Source of the DNA: an uncultured Faecalibacterium sp.
GTDB lineage: Bacteria; Bacillota; Clostridia; Oscillospirales; Ruminococcaceae
Direction of reading: 5' to 3'
Length of the DNA stretch: 64,000 bases
NCBI GenBank assembly: GCA_937880095.1
Contig: CALFLK010000025.1
Span: 62,001-126,000, forward strand
The position numbers and the translations under genes are program-made. This document shows, piece by piece, positions 17,059-25,531 of the stretch. Every line of letters starts with the position of its first letter. The first letter of the stretch is position 1. The notes under the pieces are model-generated. The model had not been told where the DNA came from. It searched no databases and saw only the letters and a list, made by a program, of their open reading frames with translations.

Positions 17059-19116
17059 TCAAGACAAGAAATAAATCGCAACGTCCTCATTTTCATAGTC
17101 AGCAGTCAATCCGCTGGGCGCATTTCCCGGCCATGCTTTGGCATACACCAGACAGGTCACGCCCTCCTGCTTTGCAAGGCTGCGAATGGTATCTTCGCTT
17201 GCATCTGCAGCAAAAAACGCTTCATTGACCTCACATTTATAGTCAACGACCTTTTGGTCCACACCCATGTTGGTCACCGCATATGTCCATCCTTCCATAT
17301 AAGCCTGTACGCCGGACAAGCCGCTGTAACAGTTGCTGATGCCATCATTTCCATCCGGAGCGCCACCTGTGCGATTGGTTGCGAAAACCGTTTCCGCCGA
17401 TGCGTGCTCTTTCAGGTACAGCATGGCTTCTTCATCACTGGCTGACACACGGCCTGTAGAAGCCGTATTTTCCGTTAAGCCCATGGTCTGCTGCAACACC
17501 TGAATTCCCTGCGTGGAATAAACCGCAATCATATAACCGCCTGTAATCACAGAGATGCCCAGACAGATCCAAATCGGCCAGGTGAAATACCATTTCTTTT
17601 TCAGGATCGGCAGCTGCTCTACTGCCAGCAATGTGATGACAATGATACTCAGCAGCGCAAAATATACCTGACTGGAACTGCTGTGATAGAACAGGTGATA
17701 TGCCATAAAACCACCCACTACAACACCATTGCAGAGGATGCGTGTGGGGTCCAGCCGGAACAGATGCCGGATAGAGTGCGGCAGCGACGTGAGCCAAAGA
17801 GAAAACTGGAAGGGAACCATGCAAAATGCGTTGACAACGGCAATCAATGCCAGCCACACATAACCGGAAATCGGCAGCATGACGCACAGCTTATCGGTAA
17901 ACGGACTCAAGAAGCGGTAAGTCACGCTGTTCTGTACCGCAAAAAGCGTAAACTTCATACTGTTATTGGCGCCCGCCGCAAACAGGAATTGATAGATTCC
18001 GATAAAAATGACTACTACGCCTACCAGCGTCAATATCGCCTTGCCATAGTTGGGTTTCTGGAACAACAGCACCAGCAGCATGGTGATCACAAAGGCGCAC
18101 AAAATGATTGCTGCCTGCGGTCCTTTGCTGAAGGTCAGCACGAAAAATGCAGCAAACAGGGACAAGAGATACACGCCATGGACTGCAAACTTTTTCCGGG
18201 CAATCACGGTAAACAAGCTCAAAAATACGCAGATATAAACCAGCGCTGTCGCCTGTGCATTGATATTGGTGACAAGGTGTTTCAACAGCGTATTTGCAAA
18301 AATGCTGTTGCGCTCGTTCGCAACTGCCCACATGGATGCACACTGGCACAAAAACAGCACATAAACCAGCGCGTGGGTCATTTTGTCTTTTTTCTCGCCG
18401 TAGTAGCACTTGCCTAAACCACACAGTGCTGCCAGCTCTGCTGCCAAAAAGAGCGGACCGGAAAAGAATACCGTAATATCATAGGTGCTTGCACCACTGA
18501 CCAGATGCAGCGCCGCTGTCAAAAGCTCGGTAAAATAATGATAGGAGAACCGCACATTTTCAAAGCGAATATCCTCTGCGGGAAATGCTGCACTCAGTGC
18601 GCTGGAATTTCCCACATTCCACAGCATATCGCGGCTCAAATCTGCCGCTCCGGCTGCCATCGGGTGCGGATTCTGTGCGCTCATAGTCAGTGCAAAAAAC
18701 AAGCACAGCAGCGCCCACAGCACAACGCCGTTTTCCCACACTTCCAGTTTCGGCTTTTTCTTTTTTCTGGCGCACAGCACAAGATACACCAGCGAAACTG
18801 CCAGCGGTACTGTGCGGAGCAGCCACAGGATCTGCAGACGCACCGACAGACAGTGCATCAGCGCAAGGAACCCAGTACCATACAACAGCACCAGCGAACT
18901 ATGCAGCCGAGAATCCTGTATTCCGCTCCAGTCTGCGAATGCCATGCCGGGTATGACCACATAGAAAAGTGCAGCCAAAAAGAAAGCTGTCATCGAAAGC
19001 ATATTTGCGCCGCTTACTGCCGCAATATACAGGTAACCCAATAAGGAAACACAAACGACAATTGCTTTTATCGTGCGCTTTCCATTCCATTTTCCTTTTA
19101 ACATTTCCGCCATCAT
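17059..19116 (-). CDS. Large polytopic membrane protein, possibly GT-C-fold glycosyltransferase-like
   Basis: A 685-residue protein with about fourteen hydrophobic segments in the first 560 residues and a soluble C-terminal domain of about 130 residues that should lie outside the cell. A loop after the fourth segment (DMLWNVGNSSALSAAFP, then FSYHYF) resembles the first external loop of GT-C glycosyltransferases. The C-terminal domain contains NRTGGAPDGNDG and SGLSGVQAYMEG. The start at 19116 is chosen because GGTAGG lies six or seven bases upstream; ATG 19131 has no good site. It is a lone gene ended by a strong terminator. I do not recognise the exact family, and the sugar role is only a guess. 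Confidence 0.7.
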   Translation of the reverse strand: MMAEMLKGKWNGKRTIKAIVVCVSLLGYLYIAAVSGANMLSMTAFFLAALFYVVIPGMAFADWSGIQDSRLHSSLVLLYGTGFLALMHCLSVRLQILWLLRTVPLAVSLVYLVLCARKKKKPKLEVWENGVVLWALLCLFFALTMSAQNPHPMAAGAADLSRDMLWNVGNSSALSAAFPAEDIRFENVRFSYHYFTELLTAALHLVSGASTYDITVFFSGPLFLAAELAALCGLGKCYYGEKKDKMTHALVYVLFLCQCASMWAVANERNSIFANTLLKHLVTNINAQATALVYICVFLSLFTVIARKKFAVHGVYLLSLFAAFFVLTFSKGPQAAIILCAFVITMLLVLLFQKPNYGKAILTLVGVVVIFIGIYQFLFAAGANNSMKFTLFAVQNSVTYRFLSPFTDKLCVMLPISGYVWLALIAVVNAFCMVPFQFSLWLTSLPHSIRHLFRLDPTRILCNGVVVGGFMAYHLFYHSSSSQVYFALLSIIVITLLAVEQLPILKKKWYFTWPIWICLGISVITGGYMIAVYSTQGIQVLQQTMGLTENTASTGRVSASDEEAMLYLKEHASAETVFATNRTGGAPDGNDGISNCYSGLSGVQAYMEGWTYAVTNMGVDQKVVDYKCEVNEAFFAADASEDTIRSLAKQEGVTCLVYAKAWPGNAPSGLTADYENEDVAIYFLS

Positions 19117-19203
19117 AGACATCCTACCCATTTACCCCGATTGCTTTTTTACCGTCCGCCACACGTCCGCAATGCTGAAACAGACTACGATAACAAACAA
19201 GAA

Positions 19204-19227
19204 AACCATCGGATTCCGCCGATGGTT
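19204..19227. terminator. Hairpin with flanking T/A runs
   Basis: Perfect stem AACCATCGG/CCGATGGTT, loop ATTCCG, with T run on both strands. It lies between the tRNA terminator and the membrane protein gene and may be a second terminator for the tRNA transcript. Confidence 0.6.
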
Positions 19228-19250
19228 TTCTCTGCCTTTTACGCAACAAA

Positions 19251-19289
19251 AAAGCCGAACAAATTCCAAAACAGAATTCGTTCGGCTTT
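19251..19289 (-). terminator. Terminator of the tRNA-Val gene
   Basis: Stem AAAGCCGAAC/GTTCGGCTTT with an 19-base interior, flanked by T run on the minus strand (TTTTTTTGTTGCG). It lies seven bases beyond the tRNA 3' end. Confidence 0.8.
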
Positions 19290-19296
19290 TCTTTTA

Positions 19297-19373
19297 TGGT
19301 GGAGAATTAGGGATTCGAACCCCAGACCCCTTGCGTGTGATGCAAATGCTCTAACCAGCTGAGCTAATCCTCC
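19297..19373 (-). tRNA. tRNA-Val (anticodon CAC)
   Basis: 77 bases including an encoded CCA end. The acceptor stem GGAGGAT/ATTCTCC pairs fully (one G-U). The D-arm reads GCTCAGCTGGTTAGAGC, the anticodon arm TTTGC-ATCACAC-GCAAG gives anticodon CAC (valine, GUG codons), and the T-arm has GGTTCGAATCC. Discriminator base A fits tRNA-Val. Confidence 0.95.
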
Positions 19374-19453
19374 ATTTGGGAACAGAAATATTATACCACT
19401 GCATACAAGGGATTGCAAGCCCTTTTTCCAAAAAGCCAACCGGGGCAAACAAC

Positions 19454-19486
19454 AAAACGCCCCCCGCAAAATTGCAGGGGGCGTTC
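19454..19486 (-). terminator. Terminator of the rnf operon
   Basis: Stem AACGCCCCC / GGGGGCGTT, with T run on the minus strand (GTTTTGTTGTTT), 30 bases after rnfB. Confidence 0.85.
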
Positions 19487-19513
19487 TTATCCTATTTTAT
19501 GCTGCGGAGCAAA

Positions 19514-20344
19514 TCAGCGCTCGGTAGCAATGGGGAAGTCGATGATCTTCTTGGGGCACTTTGCCACACAGATACCACAGCCGGTGCACTTGTCGTAATC
19601 GATGCGTGCAACCATGTCGACAACCTTGATTGCCTCTTCGGGGCAGGAACGCTCGCAAATACCGCAAGCGATGCAAGCAGTATTGCATTCCTTCATAGCG
19701 ACAGCGCCCTTCTCGTGGTTAGAGCAGCTGACCATCGGCTGGTTCAGCATGGTAGACAGGAAGATCACGCTCTTGGGGCAAGCTTCCTTACAAGCGCCAC
19801 AGCCGGTGCACTTATCCGGATCAACGGAGGCAACGCCGTCCTTGATGGAAATTGCGCCGAACTGGCAAGCCTTCACACAGTCACCCAGACCCAGGCAAGC
19901 ATACTGGCAAGCCTTGGGGCCGCCGTACAGCTTGCTTGCAGCAGCACAGGTCTGCACGCCAGCATAGTCGAACTTGGTCTTGCAGTTTTCGCTGGTGCCC
20001 TGGCAGCCAACGTATGCGCGCTTTGCCTTCATATCGCCGCCAGCAACGCCCATGATTGCAGCAACAGCCTTTGCGCAATCTGCACCACCGGGTGCGCACT
20101 TGTCGCAGGGGACACCGTCCTCAACGACAGCCTTTGCGTAGTCTGCGCAGCCTGCGTAACCGCAGCCACCGCAGTTTGCGCCAGCCAGAACGTCGGTAAC
20201 TTCCGCAATACGGGGATCCTCATATACGGACATATACTTAGCAGCCACGACCAGAATCACAGCGCCCAGAATGCCGATCAGGGTCACGAGAATAATTGCA
20301 AAAACAATACCATTCATAATCTCAGACCCTCCCTTAAACAACAC
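19514..20344 (-). CDS. rnfB: Rnf complex subunit RnfB
   Basis: Iron-sulfur subunit that takes electrons from reduced ferredoxin. The 276-residue protein has an N-terminal membrane anchor (residues 5-27), then the CGGCGYAGCADYA four-cysteine cluster. After that come ferredoxin-type motifs: CLGLGDCVKAC, CTGCGACKEACP, CIACGICERSCP and CTGCGICVAKCP. It is the last gene of rnfCDGEAB and overlaps the end of rnfA by 11 bases. Length and cluster content match the clostridial form. Confidence 0.96.
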   Translation of the reverse strand: MLFKGGSEIMNGIVFAIILVTLIGILGAVILVVAAKYMSVYEDPRIAEVTDVLAGANCGGCGYAGCADYAKAVVEDGVPCDKCAPGGADCAKAVAAIMGVAGGDMKAKRAYVGCQGTSENCKTKFDYAGVQTCAAASKLYGGPKACQYACLGLGDCVKACQFGAISIKDGVASVDPDKCTGCGACKEACPKSVIFLSTMLNQPMVSCSNHEKGAVAMKECNTACIACGICERSCPEEAIKVVDMVARIDYDKCTGCGICVAKCPKKIIDFPIATER

Positions 20345-20969
20345 CGAACAGGTTTTCGACCAGACCGCCGAAGCCCATGAAGCTCATGCTGGTGATAGCA
20401 GCAGCAACCAGCGTGATGGGCAGACCCTGGAAGCAAGCCGGGGGATTTGCCATCTCAACGCGCTTGCGCACGCCGCTGAACATGGTCATAGCCAGCATGA
20501 AGCCCAGACCTGCGCCCACTGCACAAGCCATAGCCTCAGCAAAAGCAACGCCGAAACCGTAGGTAGCTACGTCAGCTGCGTAGTTATCCACGTTCAGAAC
20601 GGTAACACCCAGAACAGCACAGTTGGTGGTAATCAGGGGCAGGTAAACGCCCAGGCTCTTGTACAGCGGGGGCATATACTTCTTCATCACGATCTCAATC
20701 AGCTGAACCAGAACAGCGATGATCAGGATGAAAACGATGGTCTGCAGGTACTCCAGACCGTAAGCATTCAGAACATAGATCTGGATGGGGAAGGTAACCG
20801 CAGTAGCGATGCTCATGACAAAGATAACTGCCAGAGACATACCTACAGCAGAGTTCAGCTTTTTAGAAACGCCCAGGAAGGGGCAGATGCCCAGGAACTT
20901 AACCAGGACGTAGTTGTTGACCAGGATCATGCTGAAAACGATCGAGGCGAGTTTAATAGCCAGATTCAT
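20334..20969 (-). CDS. rnfA: Rnf complex subunit RnfA
   Basis: A 211-residue membrane protein with six predicted helices. It starts with the typical LVNNYVLVKFLGICPFLGVS (residues 21-40). RnfA pairs with RnfE to form the membrane core that couples electron transfer to Na+ or H+ movement. The gene follows rnfE by six bases and overlaps rnfB. Sequence and length are ordinary. Confidence 0.95.
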   Translation of the reverse strand: MNLAIKLASIVFSMILVNNYVLVKFLGICPFLGVSKKLNSAVGMSLAVIFVMSIATAVTFPIQIYVLNAYGLEYLQTIVFILIIAVLVQLIEIVMKKYMPPLYKSLGVYLPLITTNCAVLGVTVLNVDNYAADVATYGFGVAFAEAMACAVGAGLGFMLAMTMFSGVRKRVEMANPPACFQGLPITLVAAAITSMSFMGFGGLVENLFGVV

Positions 20970-20975
20970 TTACAA

Positions 20976-21635
20976 TTACTCCCCTTTCTCCACAGCACAG
21001 CCGATTTTGCGTTCAATCTTGTTGTTGGTGCGATTTTCGAACCAGACAACCAGAGCCATCAGCAGACCAAAGGTCATAAAACCGCCGGGAGCGCTGGTCA
21101 TCAGGCTGAAGCGGGGGATGCTCTCAGGAATCACGGTGAAGCCCAGCCAGGTGCCTGCGCCCAGGATCTCACGAACCGTAGCCATAGCAACCAGAGCCAG
21201 AGTAAAGCCTGCGCCCATGCCCAGACCGTCCAGTGCAGAATCCAGAATGGTATTCTTGCAAGCGAACATCTCGGCACGGCCCAGAATGATGCAGTTAACA
21301 ACGATCAGAGGCAGATAAACGCCCAGAGCGGTATCCAGATCCTCTGCGTATGCCTTGACCAGCATCTGCACAACGCTGACGAAGCCAGCGATGATAACGA
21401 TGTAGCACGGCAGGTGAACCTTGTTGGGGATTGCCTTGCGCAGGGCAGAAATTGCCATGTTGGAACAAATCAGAACCAGCGCAGCAGCAATACCCATGCC
21501 CAGTGCATTAGAAACAGCAGTCGTAACAGCCAGGGTGGGGCAGGTGCCCAGAACCAGACGCAGGGTCGGGTTTTCTTTCACCAGACCATTGGTGACAATG
21601 CTCATTTTGCTCTTATTTTCAGTTTTAGCAGCCAT
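20976..21635 (-). CDS. rnfE: Rnf complex subunit RnfE
   Basis: A 219-residue membrane protein, homologous to RnfA but with the RnfE marks NGLVKENPTLRLVLGTCPTLAV (residues 16-37 region) and LPLIVVNCIILGRAEMFA. It forms a six-helix bundle with RnfA. The gene lies three bases after rnfG. The charged C-terminus faces the cytoplasm. Confidence 0.95.
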   Translation of the reverse strand: MAAKTENKSKMSIVTNGLVKENPTLRLVLGTCPTLAVTTAVSNALGMGIAAALVLICSNMAISALRKAIPNKVHLPCYIVIIAGFVSVVQMLVKAYAEDLDTALGVYLPLIVVNCIILGRAEMFACKNTILDSALDGLGMGAGFTLALVAMATVREILGAGTWLGFTVIPESIPRFSLMTSAPGGFMTFGLLMALVVWFENRTNNKIERKIGCAVEKGE

Positions 21636-21638
21636 GGT

Positions 21639-22658
21639 TTATGCAGCCTCCTTTGCATTCAGCTCGACGAAGCATTCCAGCGCATGGTTAACAGCCTCGA
21701 CAACTGCGGTGCTGGACACGGTAGCGCCGGACAGACCATCCACGCCATCCTCATGCAGAGTGACAGAACCGGACTTGCCTTCCAGAGATGCTGCAAAAGG
21801 CTCAGCGTCGGTGCCGTCCCACAGGCGAGCGCCGTAACCAGCAGTCTCACCGTTCTCCAGGAAAGCGACCTTGCGAATCACGCCTTCGCCATCCATCACG
21901 ACCAGTACAGGCACATCGCCGCCGAAGCCCTTGCCGGTAGCGGTGACAGCATAGCCAGCACCGTTAGAAGCCTTCTTGGCTGCGGTAACGTTTGCGGTGG
22001 TAACAGTAACGTCTTCAAAAGCACCTTCTGCTTCGGGCAGAGCCTCAGCAATCAGGGCATCGGTATCCATCTTGGGTTCTTCTGCGGGAGCTACGCCGTT
22101 AGCCAGCTCATTGTAGCAGTTCAGTGCGCTGTTGACAGCCTTAATTGCTGCGGTGCTGGAAATGGTAGCGCCGGAAATGCCGTCCACGCCATCCTCGTGC
22201 AGAGCAACAGAGCCGCTCTTGCCAACCAGAGATTCTGCGAACTTCGGGCCGTCTTCGCTGCCGTCCCACATACGCTTACCAAAGCCTGCGGACTCTTCGT
22301 TCTGCATGAAGCTGACATTCAGGATCACGCCGTCGTTATCCATAGCAACGATAACGGGCACATCGCCGCCAAAGCCCTTGCCGGTAGCCTGAATGCACCA
22401 GCCGGAACCGTTGGAAGCTTTCTTTGCTGCCACGATGTTTTCGGTAGTAGCCTGCTCGGTCAGATCGTCGAACTGACCTTCTGCTTCAGGCAGAGCAGCT
22501 GCATAAACAGCATTTGCCTTAGCTTCCTTGTTTGCTGCGATAACCGGAGCAGTCAGGCTGTTGGTAACAGCCAGCAGTGCGCTGGTGATCAGGCAGATCA
22601 CAGTCAGAACAACGACAGGCTTTACCAGCTCGTTCCAAGTTTCGTTATTTTTACTCAT
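21639..22658 (-). CDS. rnfG: Rnf complex subunit RnfG with two tandem FMN-binding domains
   Basis: RnfG normally has one membrane anchor and one external FMN_bind domain, about 190-210 residues. This protein is 339 residues. A membrane helix (about 13-33) is followed by two similar domains. The first spans about 50-185 with SGATISS at 162-168, and the second about 200-330 with SGATVSS at 310-316. Threonines 165 and 313 are the expected covalent FMN sites. The repeats share GKGFGGDVPV and KSGSV-LHEDGVDG blocks, so the second domain arose by duplication. No internal stop or frameshift is seen. It overlaps rnfD by four bases. Confidence 0.93.
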   Translation of the reverse strand: MSKNNETWNELVKPVVVLTVICLITSALLAVTNSLTAPVIAANKEAKANAVYAAALPEAEGQFDDLTEQATTENIVAAKKASNGSGWCIQATGKGFGGDVPVIVAMDNDGVILNVSFMQNEESAGFGKRMWDGSEDGPKFAESLVGKSGSVALHEDGVDGISGATISSTAAIKAVNSALNCYNELANGVAPAEEPKMDTDALIAEALPEAEGAFEDVTVTTANVTAAKKASNGAGYAVTATGKGFGGDVPVLVVMDGEGVIRKVAFLENGETAGYGARLWDGTDAEPFAASLEGKSGSVTLHEDGVDGLSGATVSSTAVVEAVNHALECFVELNAKEAA

Positions 22659-23641
22659 TTGTCGCTGTCCTCCTTCTCTGCCTTAGCCTTGGTCTTTACG
22701 GGCTTTACATAGCCGTAAGGAGTCTGGACGGTCAGATCATTGATGTAAGGCACCAGCAGGTTCATCAGCAGGATTGCGAAAGAAACGCCTTCTGCCATGT
22801 TTGCCCAGGTGCGGATTGCAAAGGTCAGCAGGCCCAGACCCAGACCGAACACCAGCTTGCCCTTCAGGGTAAACGGGCTGGTGACGTAGTCGGTAGCCAT
22901 GAACACAGCACCGAAGATCAGGCCGCCGCTCAGGATGTTAACCAGGCTGCCGCGCAGACCCATGCCGGCAATCAGATCCAGCACGAAAACGGTACCAACG
23001 TAGGTAACAGGGATAACCGGGCTGATGGTGTGGGTTGCAACCAGATAAACAAAGCCGATCAGGATTGCGATGATGCAGACTTCACCCATGGTGCCGCCAT
23101 GCACACCGAACAGCAGGTCCACCAGGGACAGCTTTGCGGGGTTGCCAACCTGCAGGGGAGTAGCGGAAGCCAGCTGGTCAACAGCAGCATCCGGGAACAC
23201 CCACTTGGTCATATAACCGGTATAGCCGGAGAACAGTGCAATACGGCCTACCAGAGCAGGGTTTGCAAAGTTCATGCCCAGACCGCCGAACAGCTGCTTG
23301 ACCACAACAATAGCGATCAGGGAACCAACCACAGCCATCATCATGCTGATAGCCAGATCTTCGCCGGGAGCGGGCATATTCAGAGCCAGGATCAGACCGG
23401 TAACAACGGCGGACAAATCGCCGATGGGGTTTGCCTTCTTCAGCAGCTTGCAGTACAGCCATTCAAAGCCCACGCTGGCAATCACTGCAGTAGCAATGAC
23501 AACCAGGGTCTGCCAGCCAAACAGCACAGCAGAAGCTACCACAGCGGGCAGCAGGGCCAGGACCACGTTCAGCATCAGGCTCTGGGTGGTCTCCGGTGCA
23601 CGGAAGTGCGGGGAGGCGGAAACGATGCGTTTGGTCTCCAT
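22655..23641 (-). CDS. rnfD: Rnf complex subunit RnfD
   Basis: A 328-residue membrane protein with about nine or ten helices, homologous to NqrB. It carries a flavin-type motif SATPLQVG near residue 160, where the threonine is the usual covalent FMN site, and the block NPALVGRIALFSGY before it. It overlaps rnfC by one base and rnfG by four. The C-terminus is a short basic tail rich in lysine. Confidence 0.95.
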   Translation of the reverse strand: METKRIVSASPHFRAPETTQSLMLNVVLALLPAVVASAVLFGWQTLVVIATAVIASVGFEWLYCKLLKKANPIGDLSAVVTGLILALNMPAPGEDLAISMMMAVVGSLIAIVVVKQLFGGLGMNFANPALVGRIALFSGYTGYMTKWVFPDAAVDQLASATPLQVGNPAKLSLVDLLFGVHGGTMGEVCIIAILIGFVYLVATHTISPVIPVTYVGTVFVLDLIAGMGLRGSLVNILSGGLIFGAVFMATDYVTSPFTLKGKLVFGLGLGLLTFAIRTWANMAEGVSFAILLMNLLVPYINDLTVQTPYGYVKPVKTKAKAEKEDSDK

Positions 23642-24960
23642 TATTTCTTGCCTCCTTTGGTCTCAGTCAAATAAAAGTCTTTTGCCATGGTCATCATCTG
23701 GGTGACCGGGCGCTTTGCCGGGCAGACAAAAGAGCAGCTGCCACAGGTAAAGCAGTAATCAGCGTGCAGCTTGCCCAGTTCAGCCACGTCCTTGCGGTTG
23801 AAAGCATCTGCAACAGAAACGGGCTGCAGGCCCAGCGGGCAGTATTCCACGCAACGGCCGCACTTGATGCAGGGGTTGATGGTTTCGGGCTTTGCGCTCT
23901 CCATGCTCAGCATCAGATATCCGCCAGCCGTCTTGGTGGTGGGAGCAGTCAGGTCTGCCAGAGCAGCACCCATCATACCGCCGCCGCTGACGACCTTGCC
24001 CAGCTCGACGCCTTCCTTGACGCCAGCAAAGTCCAGCACTTCCTGAATGGAAGTACCAACGGGAACGTCCACGTTGCAGGGATTTGCACAAGCGTCACCG
24101 TCCACGGTGATGCGGCGTGCAACCAGAGGCATACCGGTTGCCAGATACTTGCCCAGCGTGGAAACGCTGGTCACGTTCATAACAACAGCACCTGCATCAG
24201 CGGGCAGACCGCCGCGAGGCACTTCACGACCCAGGCACTTCTCGATCAGGATCAGCTCTGCACCGGTGCCGTACACTGCGGGCAGCGGATGCACGGTGAT
24301 TTCGGGCATATCCTTGGTCAGGCGGGTCAGCAGATCGATTGCTTCAGGCTTGTTGTTCTCGATGCCGATGACGCACTTGGGAATACCAGTGTACTTCAGC
24401 ACAGCGGAAATACCGGACAGAACGGTATCGCTGTTGTCCAGCATCTCGCGGTTGTCGCTGGTCAGCAGGATCTCGCACTCGGATGCGTTGATCAGCAGCG
24501 TATCAACAGGCTGCTTGGGCTGCAGCTTAACGTCAGCCGGGAAGCCAGCGCCGCCCAGACCGACCAGACCGCAATCACGGACAGCCTTCAGGAAGCTCTC
24601 TTTGTCAGTAACGACCGGAGGCTGAACAGCCGGGTCAACCGTCTGCTTGCCATCGGTAGTGATGACGATAGAATCACACACACGGCCGTTTGCCATGGTC
24701 CAGGGCTCAATAGCCTTGACCGTACCGGAAACGCTGGAGTGGATGTTTGCGGACACAAAGCCGCTTGCTTCACCAATCAGAGTGCCTACGCAAACCTCGT
24801 CGCCCTTTTTCACGACCGGCTTTGCAGGCGCACCGATATGCTGGCTCATCAGGATACGAACACTTTCGGGCAGGGGCAGCTGTACGGATTTCATACCAGC
24901 TGTTGCCTTATCGTGCGGCACCTTTGCGCCCAGCGCGGAACGCTTCAGTTTTTTGAACAT
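23641..24960 (-). CDS. rnfC: Rnf complex subunit RnfC
   Basis: The NADH-facing subunit, 439 residues. The start ATG 24960 fits the family N-terminus; the upstream open frame has no site. Features: glycine-rich nucleotide/FMN region GLVGLGGAGFPADVKL near residue 120, the NADH-binding middle part, and two four-cysteine ferredoxin motifs near the end, CIKCGRCVEYCP and CFTCGSCSFVCP. It is the first gene of the operon, preceded by a structured leader and a good promoter. Confidence 0.95.
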   Translation of the reverse strand: MFKKLKRSALGAKVPHDKATAGMKSVQLPLPESVRILMSQHIGAPAKPVVKKGDEVCVGTLIGEASGFVSANIHSSVSGTVKAIEPWTMANGRVCDSIVITTDGKQTVDPAVQPPVVTDKESFLKAVRDCGLVGLGGAGFPADVKLQPKQPVDTLLINASECEILLTSDNREMLDNSDTVLSGISAVLKYTGIPKCVIGIENNKPEAIDLLTRLTKDMPEITVHPLPAVYGTGAELILIEKCLGREVPRGGLPADAGAVVMNVTSVSTLGKYLATGMPLVARRITVDGDACANPCNVDVPVGTSIQEVLDFAGVKEGVELGKVVSGGGMMGAALADLTAPTTKTAGGYLMLSMESAKPETINPCIKCGRCVEYCPLGLQPVSVADAFNRKDVAELGKLHADYCFTCGSCSFVCPAKRPVTQMMTMAKDFYLTETKGGKK

Positions 24961-24993
24961 GGATGACACAATCCCCCATTCTTGCTTATCTCT

Positions 24994-25037
24994 TTGCCCC
25001 AACAGGTAGTGCAGGGCGCACTTCCCCCTTGGGACAA
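24994..25037 (-). promoter_or_regulatory. Structured leader hairpin upstream of rnfC
   Basis: Outer stem TTGTCCCAA/TTGGGGCAA encloses an inner stem with GTGC/GCAC extended by further pairs, in the 90-base untranslated leader. It lies between promoter and rnfC and is not followed by a T run, so it is not a plain terminator. Function unknown. Confidence 0.45.
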
Positions 25038-25055
25038 CTACCACTTAACATATCT

Positions 25056-25084
25056 ATTCTACGGATTTCTATTCGTCAAGTCAA
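25056..25084 (-). promoter_or_regulatory. Promoter of the rnf operon
   Basis: Minus strand: -35 TTGACT (25079-25084), 17-base spacer, -10 TAGAAT (25056-25061). Confidence 0.7.
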
Positions 25085-25224
25085 CGTATTTTTCGGCAAA
25101 TACGACAAAATTTTCTCATTGTATTATGGCAATTTTTTGTCAAAGTCCTTTTCATCTCTTTTTTTGTTCACAATAGTCAGTTTCTTCTCTCAATTTTGAT
25201 TTATTTTTGCCATGCGTTTTTGCT

Positions 25225-25253
25225 TTGCGTCTGTGTTTGCTTTATGGTATACT
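25225..25253 (+). promoter_or_regulatory. Promoter of the 47-residue membrane peptide gene
   Basis: -35 TTGCGT (25225-25230), 17-base spacer, -10 TATACT (25248-25253). Confidence 0.65.
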
Positions 25254-25297
25254 AAATAAGTAGTATTTCCATCCGTATAAAGGGAGGCGTTCGATTC

Positions 25298-25441
25298 ATG
25301 AAAAAACTGCTGCAGCTGTTGTTTGCTGTAATCGCCTTGGTTTCTGCTGTTCTGGGGCTGATGTTGTTGTGCAAAGAGAAAAAGAAGGACGACGAATATC
25401 TGACCCTTTATGACGATTCTCATCCCCACACGGGAAACTGA
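25298..25441 (+). CDS. Small single-span membrane protein, 47 residues
   Basis: An ATG at 25298 with GGGAGG ten bases upstream opens a 47-codon frame. The protein has one strongly hydrophobic segment (residues 4-24, LLQLLFAVIALVSAVLGLML), then a cysteine at 25, a lysine-rich patch (KEKKKDD) and an acidic tail. It has its own promoter and a strong terminator 28 bases after the stop, so it is a self-contained transcription unit. It is too short for many gene finders. The basic residues follow the helix, so the C-terminus is probably cytoplasmic. I do not recognise a family. Confidence 0.75.
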   Translation: MKKLLQLLFAVIALVSAVLGLMLLCKEKKKDDEYLTLYDDSHPHTGN

Positions 25442-25468
25442 CCAGAAAGCATCTCATCTATGTTAGCT

Positions 25469-25497
25469 GCCCGGCCGTTTGCGCCGGGCTTTTTTGT
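25469..25497 (+). terminator. Terminator between the small membrane protein and glpK
   Basis: Perfect 7-bp GC stem GCCCGGC/GCCGGGC, loop CGTTTGC, then six T. It ends only about 35 bases before the glpK start, leaving no room for another full promoter, so glpK may depend on read-through. Confidence 0.9.
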
Positions 25498-25531
25498 TGG
25501 AAAATTCATCCACCTATGGAGGTTTTTTACT

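Noticed and set aside
19073..19362. Short frames over the tRNA-Val gene
   Set aside because: They read through the tRNA, its terminators and the start of the neighbouring gene; the tRNA explains the sequence.
20271..22712. An 813-codon frame antisense to rnfA, rnfE and rnfG
   Set aside because: It covers four real genes on the other strand and has no recognisable domain; glutamine- and histidine-rich composition is a shadow signature.
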